Assembly: GCF_000721705.1 (NCBI RefSeq)
Contig: NZ_JOJL01000044.1
Location: forward strand, 1 to 58,703
Direction of reading: 5' to 3'
DNA: 58,703 nucleotides
Origin: Actinoplanes subtropicus
GTDB lineage: Bacteria; Actinomycetota; Actinomycetes; Mycobacteriales; Micromonosporaceae
Shown here: piece after piece, positions 52,899 to 58,703 of the stretch
Layout: each line of letters begins with the position of its first letter
Numbering within the stretch: position 1 is the stretch's first letter
Notes under the pieces: model-generated
Databases searched by the model: none
What the model saw: the letters and a program-made list of their open reading frames with translations, nothing else
Told to the model about the DNA's origin: nothing
Made by a program: the position numbers and the translations under genes

Positions 52899-53540
52899 AT
52901 GGCGCTCGTCTTCAACATCGTTCTGCACATCCTCCTGATCGGATCGATGGGTTGCTTCATCGTTGCGGTCATCGCGGATGCGATCGCCGACCCCGACCGC
53001 CGGGAACGGGTCTTGCGGATCGCCGCGCTCGCCGCCGGCGCACTCGTCGCGGTCGGCGCTCAGGTGGCCGGCGTCAGCTACGCCTCGTTCGTCGTCGACG
53101 CGCTGGCCAACGGCCACGGCCCAAGTGCCGCGGCGGCCGTGGCCGCCGCGACCGTGCCGGCGATCGGCGGAGTCGGCCTCGGCTGGTTCCTGGTACGGAC
53201 CTACCGGCGCAGCACCCGCATCGGCGCGCGAGTCTTCGCCTTCATCGGCATGCTCGCCGCGTCGGGCTTCGTCGCCATCTATGCGCGGGCAACCCAGACC
53301 AATGGGGTCATGCTGGGCGCGACCGCGCTGCCGAACGTCTCGTTCGTGGTGGGCGTCATCCTCACGATCATCTTCACGTTCGACCCCGATCTCCCGCATG
53401 GTGGTGGCCGGAAGACGCAGATCCGCGTGCTTCTGGGCGGAGGCCGACGGACGGCGTCGGCCACCATCGGCCCGGACCCGTCCGTGGCCGCTGAGTCGCC
53501 GACGCGGCGCCTCCGGGACCCGTTCTCGGACGCCCAATAA
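52899..53540 (+). CDS. five-helix membrane protein, first gene of GTPase locus, 213 aa
   Basis: ATG 52899 after GGGAAGGGG. About five helices (VFNIVLHILLIGSMGCFIVA, ALVAVGAQVAGVSYASFVV, AVAAATVPAIGGVGLGWFLV, VFAFIGMLAASGFVAIYA, SFVVGVILTIIFTFDP) and a basic cytoplasmic tail. It precedes the GTPase gene by 36 bp. Small membrane proteins beside GTPase conflict genes are proposed effectors or membrane anchors, but this protein matches no family I recognise. Confidence 0.75.
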   Translation: MALVFNIVLHILLIGSMGCFIVAVIADAIADPDRRERVLRIAALAAGALVAVGAQVAGVSYASFVVDALANGHGPSAAAAVAAATVPAIGGVGLGWFLVRTYRRSTRIGARVFAFIGMLAASGFVAIYARATQTNGVMLGATALPNVSFVVGVILTIIFTFDPDLPHGGGRKTQIRVLLGGGRRTASATIGPDPSVAAESPTRRLRDPFSDAQ

Positions 53541-53576
53541 CGGCGACGCATCTCTTCACGAGGGGAATCGAACGAC

Positions 53577-54839
53577 ATGGGAAATGCGGTGCGTCGTGTA
53601 TGCCCGTGCTGCGGAAACAACATCGTGCTGAACCGCTGTCCGATCTATGCGACGGCCGGGCAGCCCGCGCGGCGGGAGGCCCCGGTGCCGGAGCCGGTTG
53701 ACGCCCTGCTGTCCGACGTTCCCGGCGATCCGTCGGACGACGACCTGACCGGCGAGGTGCGGGCCACACCGCGTCCGGCGCGGAGCGGCCGGTCGTCCTC
53801 CGGTCCGCTCTGGTCGTGGACGCCGCCCGGGCCACCCGAGCAGGTGCGGCGGGGCAGCTGGTTCAGTCCGACGCCTGCGCGCCCACCGGAGCAGGGCCTC
53901 GTGCCGTTGACGGCGTTCCCACCCGGACTTCTGCCGCGCCGTTTCTGCTACCTCGAAGACTGCCGGCAGCCACTCCCGCCGGACCTCGACGAACGTCAGG
54001 CGCACATTGTGTCGGTCGTCGGCCTCAACGCGGCCGGCAAAACTTACTACCTTGCCACCGCACTGACCGAGGCGCTCAACGGGCCGGGTCTGGACATCGC
54101 CGGGTTCCGGGAGTTCGAGCCGGACGAGGAGACCGCTCAGCGATTCTTCGTCAACTACTACAGCCCGGTGTACCGGGACAATCAAGCGCTGCGGTCGACG
54201 CCGGAGGCGGGCTCGGCCGGCCAGAAGTCGCTCAACTTCCGGGCTCGTATCGATGGCGGCCGCCCAATGCTGGTGATGACCCATGACATCTCGGGCGAGA
54301 CGCTGATGAACTACGCCAAGCGGGCCCGGGACGCAGGCTTCCTGCGGCACTCCTCCGCGGTGATCTTCCTTGTCGACCCGCTCGAGTTCGACCCGATTCG
54401 CGAGCAGTCGAACGAGCACATCCAAGGCCGCACCATCCACCAGCGAGACCTGCTTGCGGCGACCCTGCGCGAGCTCGAATTCGAGCTCGGCCGGCAGAAG
54501 GTGCCGGTCGCCGTGGTCGTCTCCAAGGCGGACCTGCTCGAGCCGTTCCTGCCGGCGAACGCCCAGTTCCTGGGACTGCCGCCTCGTCATCGCGAACAGA
54601 CGCTGCAGGAGTGGCTCCGCGAGCTTCAACAGACCAGCGTCGCGGTCCGCGAAGTCCTGATCAAGATGGGTCAGGATCGGCTCGTCCGGGCAGCGGAGTC
54701 GTACGGACCGGTGAGCTTCCACGCGGTCTCGGCGCTCGGCGGGCAGCCGCGTCCGGGCGGGCCGGCCCGGCCGAATCCGCGCCGGGTGCTCGACCCGTTG
54801 GCTCTCGTGCTGTGGCGGCTCTCCAACGCGCTGGCCTAG
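53577..54839 (+). CDS. zinc-ribbon TRAFAC-type GTPase (DO-GTPase2-like), 420 aa
   Basis: Predicted GTP-hydrolysing switch protein. N-terminal zinc-ribbon-like cysteines at 9, 11, 12 and 21 (CPCCGNNIVLNRC) with a further CYLEDC (about 124-129). After a Pro-rich spacer, a P-loop GLNAAGKT at 149-156, DISG (237-240) as the DxxG switch, and SKAD at 316-319 as the NKxD variant. This matches the double-GTPase/TRAFAC families found beside GAP1 proteins, as in proposed GTPase-centred conflict systems. Start ATG 53577 after GAGGGGAA; the GAP1 gene starts 4 bp after its stop. Confidence 0.85.
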   Translation: MGNAVRRVCPCCGNNIVLNRCPIYATAGQPARREAPVPEPVDALLSDVPGDPSDDDLTGEVRATPRPARSGRSSSGPLWSWTPPGPPEQVRRGSWFSPTPARPPEQGLVPLTAFPPGLLPRRFCYLEDCRQPLPPDLDERQAHIVSVVGLNAAGKTYYLATALTEALNGPGLDIAGFREFEPDEETAQRFFVNYYSPVYRDNQALRSTPEAGSAGQKSLNFRARIDGGRPMLVMTHDISGETLMNYAKRARDAGFLRHSSAVIFLVDPLEFDPIREQSNEHIQGRTIHQRDLLAATLRELEFELGRQKVPVAVVVSKADLLEPFLPANAQFLGLPPRHREQTLQEWLRELQQTSVAVREVLIKMGQDRLVRAAESYGPVSFHAVSALGGQPRPGGPARPNPRRVLDPLALVLWRLSNALA

Positions 54840-54843
54840 GCCT

Positions 54844-57078
54844 ATGAGCGAGCAATTACTGTTCACATGGGCCGACCGCGGCCTCGAAGGCCGCGGAATG
54901 TGGCAGGTGGTAGCCGCCAGTGAGCATCTATACCGCCGCCTTCCCCGCGCCCTGCACCTGGCCCGCAACCTGTGCGTCGAGTTCACCTATCCCTTGCACT
55001 GGCAGGATCAGGCGAAGACCCCGGTCTCATTCGGCTGGCGGGACATCCGCGGCATGCGCTTCGCTTTCCGGCGCGTCTATCGCGGCAGCGACGCGTTCGG
55101 GCGCCCCGGCGTCTTCGCCGCCCACGTGCTCGTCGACACGCCGGACCGGCTGCCCGCGGACCGCCTGCTCGACGCCGCGTGCTCCCCGGCCTGGTGGTCG
55201 GGGGAACCACGGCCGGCGGACGATGGCGAATGGCTGCCCGGGGTGACGCTCGACGACTTCCCCGGCGGCCCAGACGACATCGTCGGGACCGCCGAAACAG
55301 CCGATATCGAAGCCGTGTTGACCGCGCTCCTGGCGCACAAGGGGCGGCCGGTCCGGTTGGGAATGGACGCGTCGGCCTTCCGCAACGCGCTCGGCAGGGC
55401 CGCCGCGCTGCTACCGGGAGCTCTCGACCGGCTTAGCGTGTCGACCTACGAGCCGCCGGACACCCGTGCATCGTACGGGTTGACCGCGGTCCAACCCCCG
55501 GACGAGGACCCGGTCGCGATCACCGTCGATGCGCTGGCCGCGGCACCCGGGCTCGCCGGTCATCGCGCCGTCGCCCAGCTCATGATGAACGGAGACGCGC
55601 GCTCGCAGGCGTACGTCCGGACCTCCTGGCAGGAGGCGGGCCGCACCGACATCTTCCTCCGTCTTTGCGCCGCCTTCCTGGCCGTCCGAGCCGGGGGCAC
55701 CGTGCGACTCGATGACGTGCTGCCTGCCCTGCAGTACCCGGGAACCGCCGCCGACCTCCTGGACGAGATCTCGGTGCGCACGATGGTCGCCCATGCCCTC
55801 GGCGCGGGCGATGCCTCGGTCGTCGCCGCGATGCGCACCGTCGGGCGAAGCCTCGAAGCTGAGACGTGGGCCTCGCTCGGCGAGCTCACGGCACGTGCGG
55901 GCACTACGAAACGCGGACTCGCCGTGGCGGCCGACATCATCCGGGCCTCGTCCGGCCCGGGTGCTACGGCTCTGATCCGCGAACTAATCCAGCTAGCGCG
56001 CGCCGACCTGTCGCGAATCGCAAGCTGGCCGCCCGAGTTGCTCGCGGCCATCTGGGCGGAGCCCCAGGCCCACGATCGGACGAGCCTGGAGGCGGCGATG
56101 GTCCGCGCCGGCGCGCCGGACGTCCTCGTCCTCGCGGGACAGGCCTCGATGCCGGCCGATCTGTGGTCGCGCCTGCTGCTCGAGGCCTTGAACACGGGCC
56201 AGGTCGAACGCGGCCCGGCGGCCGAGGCGGTCCACGCGAGGGCAGCCTATGCCCGCGCGGTCCGCGACACTTCGCCGGCCTCCGTACTGGAACTGCTCCT
56301 CGACTCCCTCCCCGCCGAGAAGGCGCTCGGGCTGCTCTCGATGTGGGTCGATGCCGCACGAGCCGACCGGTGGATCGACCTGGCCGGACGGGTGGCGTCA
56401 CGGCTAGACGACAGCCAGGCTTGGCGAGCCGCGGCCACCGTCGCGCCCGTCCTGCGCCGACCGGTCGCCGCCGGCTGGTCATCGCTGCGCGACACGGCCC
56501 TACGGCGTCAATTGGTCCATCAGATCGACGATCCGCGAGCGCGGCCGTGCCCTCTGACCGAGATCTGCCGGCCGGAGCTGGGCCCGCCCGACCACGCCTG
56601 GCACGGCTATTTCCGGATGCTCTCCGCCGGTGGGGCCGACATCGCCGCCGGTGTGCACCGGCTACCGCCGGAAGACCGCGAACTGGCCAGTCGATTCGCG
56701 TTGTACACCCTGGTGGCGCAGGCGGTCCGGCCCACGGACGTGGCGTTCGCGGCCAATACGCTGGCCTCGACGCTGAAGGCCGACTCGGAGCAGATCGCCG
56801 AACTGGTGCTCCGCGGCGGACTCCGGGGAATCCTCGGATGCGACCGTCGGGCGCCCGGCTTCGCGGCGCTGGCCTACGTCGCGGTGTGTCTGGTCGAACC
56901 CGGTCGTGTCGGCCGCCGCAGGATGACCGGGGAGCTTGCCTCGCAGCCCGCCCAGCGCCTGGCGGTCAGCCTTCGCGCGGCGCTGGCAGCACACGACCCT
57001 GCCCTCGACCAGCGGTGGAAAGCCTGGACCGAGCACCGCCCGCGAGCCGACCGCTGGCTGCGCGGCCTGGCCGGCTGA
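54844..57078 (+). CDS. GAP1-like GTPase-associated protein, 744 aa
   Basis: Partner of the GTPase. N-terminal QLLFTWADRGLEGRGMWQVV matches the opening of GAP1-N proteins (aromatic-T/S, GL, G, GFQ-like), followed by FRRVYRGSDAFGRPGVFAAH and LDAACSPAWWSGEP. The middle (about 230-500) and the C-terminus (to 744) are helical, with repeated short helices, in keeping with GAP1-M and GAP1-C regions. No nuclease or protease motif is visible. It starts 4 bp after the GTPase stop, so they are one operon. Role: likely GTPase regulator or effector scaffold in a conflict system. Confidence 0.8.
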   Translation: MSEQLLFTWADRGLEGRGMWQVVAASEHLYRRLPRALHLARNLCVEFTYPLHWQDQAKTPVSFGWRDIRGMRFAFRRVYRGSDAFGRPGVFAAHVLVDTPDRLPADRLLDAACSPAWWSGEPRPADDGEWLPGVTLDDFPGGPDDIVGTAETADIEAVLTALLAHKGRPVRLGMDASAFRNALGRAAALLPGALDRLSVSTYEPPDTRASYGLTAVQPPDEDPVAITVDALAAAPGLAGHRAVAQLMMNGDARSQAYVRTSWQEAGRTDIFLRLCAAFLAVRAGGTVRLDDVLPALQYPGTAADLLDEISVRTMVAHALGAGDASVVAAMRTVGRSLEAETWASLGELTARAGTTKRGLAVAADIIRASSGPGATALIRELIQLARADLSRIASWPPELLAAIWAEPQAHDRTSLEAAMVRAGAPDVLVLAGQASMPADLWSRLLLEALNTGQVERGPAAEAVHARAAYARAVRDTSPASVLELLLDSLPAEKALGLLSMWVDAARADRWIDLAGRVASRLDDSQAWRAAATVAPVLRRPVAAGWSSLRDTALRRQLVHQIDDPRARPCPLTEICRPELGPPDHAWHGYFRMLSAGGADIAAGVHRLPPEDRELASRFALYTLVAQAVRPTDVAFAANTLASTLKADSEQIAELVLRGGLRGILGCDRRAPGFAALAYVAVCLVEPGRVGRRRMTGELASQPAQRLAVSLRAALAAHDPALDQRWKAWTEHRPRADRWLRGLAG

Positions 57079-57203
57079 CGGCTCGATCTGAAACTGACGA
57101 AGTAGTCACAACTCACGGTGCGTCACTGTCAGTACGAGCGCCACTGCCCTCGACGCGGCAAATCAGGATGCCTCGCGTGGGTGGCGGACGGCGCTTGCGT
57201 GCC

Positions 57204-58496
57204 TCACTGTGCGGCGTCCGCAAGACAGTCGGCATTGAGATCGATCCATCGCGCGTCACGTCGATACAGGTCGACGTGCTCGTACAGATCTCGCTGTCCG
57301 GCTTCGGCGCGAGCCAGGGTGAAGTCGGCAAGCTCATGAAGCCGTTGCACAGCTACCGTCAGCACCACGGCGGGTTGAAGACCGTGGCCGTAGGTCGTGC
57401 AGAGCAGCCGTAGCCGGTCTGCCCGGTCGGCCAGAGTACTGGTGATGGCGTCGCTGTTGGTCGGGACGGTCAGCGGCACCAGCCGGTACGCCAGGTACGC
57501 GGCATCCCACACGCGCGGACCGGGTGACGCGGTGTCCCAGTCAATGACGCCGACGAGTCGCTCGGCGGCGAACACCATGTTGTAGGGCGCGAAGTCGTTG
57601 TGGCAGATGACTTCGGCAGGACGATGATCGGGAAGCTGCCACACCGCGCCGGAAGCGTCGAAAGTGGCAGAGGCGCGGTGCAACTCCCGCAACCGTGTCG
57701 TGGCCTCGACCAGCACCGAGTCCGCCCATATCCAGGAGGGCAACGGGTCCTGCGGCACGTGGCCGGGAAGGTATGAGACGCAGTCACGACCGGCATGGTC
57801 GGCGCCCAGCGGTTGCGGGACCCAGCTGAGGCCCTGGTCCCGCAGGTGTCCGAGCAGTCTCTGGATGGTCGGGCTCCACGCGCCGGCGGTGCGCCTGACG
57901 GTCGTGCCGACACGTACCGCGCCGCCCATGTTGCCGCCCGCCAGCACCTGCTCCTGCGAACCCGCCAGGTCATCGACAACGGTGCGCCGGTAGCGGACCT
58001 CGAACAACGAAAAGCCGCGCGAGTCGTCGGTCTTCGTGGCGCCGTCGGGCCGCCAGCCGCCGGCTTCGTAGAAGCGTCGTGCACGATTGTTCGTGGCCAA
58101 CACCCACAGGGTGCTATCCCGGTAACCGGCCTCCGTTAACCGGCGGAGGCCCGCGGCCATCAGTAGTTGCCCGGCGCCGTGGCCCCAGTACTCCGGCAGT
58201 AGGTAGACGGCTTGGACCTCGCCGGTCAGTTGCGAGTCGGCGTCAGCATCACGGCTCGGCGAGACCCGGATGAATCCGACGACGCCCTGGCTCTTGTGCT
58301 CGGCCACAAGGGTGATCGCCGGCCCGGGGTCCTGCAGGATCCGCTGCCAGACTTCCTGCCGCTGTCTGGGATCCAGCTGGTCCAGATACTGCTGAGGTAC
58401 CTTTCCCTGATACGCCTTCCGCCAGGTTCGCACATGAACGTCGGCCAGCGCTTCGACATCATTCACGGTTGCCTCCCGGACAATCACGGAGAGCAT
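57204..58496 (-). CDS. GNAT acetyltransferase-APH phosphotransferase fusion, 430 aa
   Basis: Two catalytic domains. N-terminal GNAT (about 1-155): IVREATVNDVEALADVHVRT, VQAVYLLPEYWGHGAGQLLM (acetyl-CoA loop), NNRARRFYEAGGW. C-terminal aminoglycoside-phosphotransferase-like domain (about 160-430): ICHNDFAPYNMVF (HxDxxxxN catalytic loop) and GVIDWDTASPGPR (the metal Asp), then DAAYLAYRLVPL. The start at 58496 (MLSVIVREATV) is chosen because the GNAT fold begins there; ATGs at 58523 and 58529 are possible. Substrate unknown; small-molecule modification or self-resistance is inferred. Convergent with the GAP1 gene. Confidence 0.85.
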   Translation of the reverse strand: MLSVIVREATVNDVEALADVHVRTWRKAYQGKVPQQYLDQLDPRQRQEVWQRILQDPGPAITLVAEHKSQGVVGFIRVSPSRDADADSQLTGEVQAVYLLPEYWGHGAGQLLMAAGLRRLTEAGYRDSTLWVLATNNRARRFYEAGGWRPDGATKTDDSRGFSLFEVRYRRTVVDDLAGSQEQVLAGGNMGGAVRVGTTVRRTAGAWSPTIQRLLGHLRDQGLSWVPQPLGADHAGRDCVSYLPGHVPQDPLPSWIWADSVLVEATTRLRELHRASATFDASGAVWQLPDHRPAEVICHNDFAPYNMVFAAERLVGVIDWDTASPGPRVWDAAYLAYRLVPLTVPTNSDAITSTLADRADRLRLLCTTYGHGLQPAVVLTVAVQRLHELADFTLARAEAGQRDLYEHVDLYRRDARWIDLNADCLADAAQ

Positions 58497-58703
58497 TGTG
58501 CTTGGCCGCCATTTCACGCGCATCAGCATTTCCGCGACGCGCTCATCTCGGCATGACCGCGAGCCGAGCCTTCGAGCTAGTCGTCACGCTCCGTAGTGAT
58601 CGGATCGCGGCTACTTGTTTCATTGATCTACGACCGCAGCCCGGCCAGGCTTGGTCGAGGTGATCGACAGGGTCGCTCTTATCGCGGCTGCCCACCGCTG
58701 TTT

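Noticed and set aside
1..58703. CRISPR array, tRNA or rRNA genes
   Set aside because: No regularly spaced repeats of 25-40 bp, no tRNA-like cloverleaf and no rRNA signatures were noticed on either strand.

Overview
The window is very GC-rich (about 70% or more), uses GTG starts often, shows strong G/C bias at third codon positions, and carries actinobacterial families: Lsr2, DUF4192, DUF4314, DUF2637, a LuxR-type STAND regulator, a Tad/Flp pilus locus and a BTAD domain. This points to a filamentous actinomycete; Micromonosporaceae-like is my guess, not something the sequence proves. The gene mix suggests a large plasmid, an integrated element or a genomic island. I see no rRNA, tRNA, CRISPR array, replication initiator, relaxase, FtsK/TraB translocase or intact integrase.

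Region 1 (1-20.8 kb) is an all-plus-strand accessory block. About 14 small or mid-sized genes mostly have their own Shine-Dalgarno sequence and are separated by 50-450 bp. They include two RAMA-domain proteins (2209, 9178), a DUF262 protein (9857), a DUF4192 protein (13863), and a modular paralogous family built around DUF4314 (2962, 6292, 11839) whose last two members are each followed by a paralogous small protein (7134, 13423). A DEAH helicase with four C-terminal helicase-associated repeats (15328), coupled to a 41-codon micro-ORF, follows. After it come a MoxR-like AAA+ ATPase with an N-terminal winged helix (18043) and its VWA/metallopeptidase-like partner (19213). The block ends at a frameshifted IstB-like relic (21017).

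Region 2 (21.5-34 kb) looks like a small specialised-metabolism locus: a LuxR-type regulator (minus strand), a SAM methyltransferase, a styrene-monooxygenase-like flavoprotein, an XRE regulator, a cytochrome P450, a PLP decarboxylase, a ricin-B-like secreted protein and an MFS exporter. Inside it, two clusters of three 10-bp-spaced TGACAA repeats each sit about 41 bp upstream of related small genes (26983, 28100). This is a duplicated regulatory cassette.

Region 3 (34-47 kb) is a compact Tad-type pilus/secretion operon, mostly with ATGA/GTGA stop-start overlaps: lipoprotein, secreted protein, SAF/CpaB, TadZ-like, TadA, TadB, TadC, Flp pilin, two TadE-like pseudopilins, TadG-like, a membrane LysM-BTAD protein, a DUF2637-HTH protein and the prepilin peptidase. 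Region 4 (47-51 kb) holds unassigned genes and a decayed frame. Region 5 (51-57 kb) holds Lsr2, an HTH protein with a slippage-prone GGGCCC tract, and a three-gene locus (membrane protein, zinc-ribbon TRAFAC-type GTPase, GAP1-like protein) resembling GTPase-centred conflict systems. The window ends with a GNAT-APH fusion on the minus strand.
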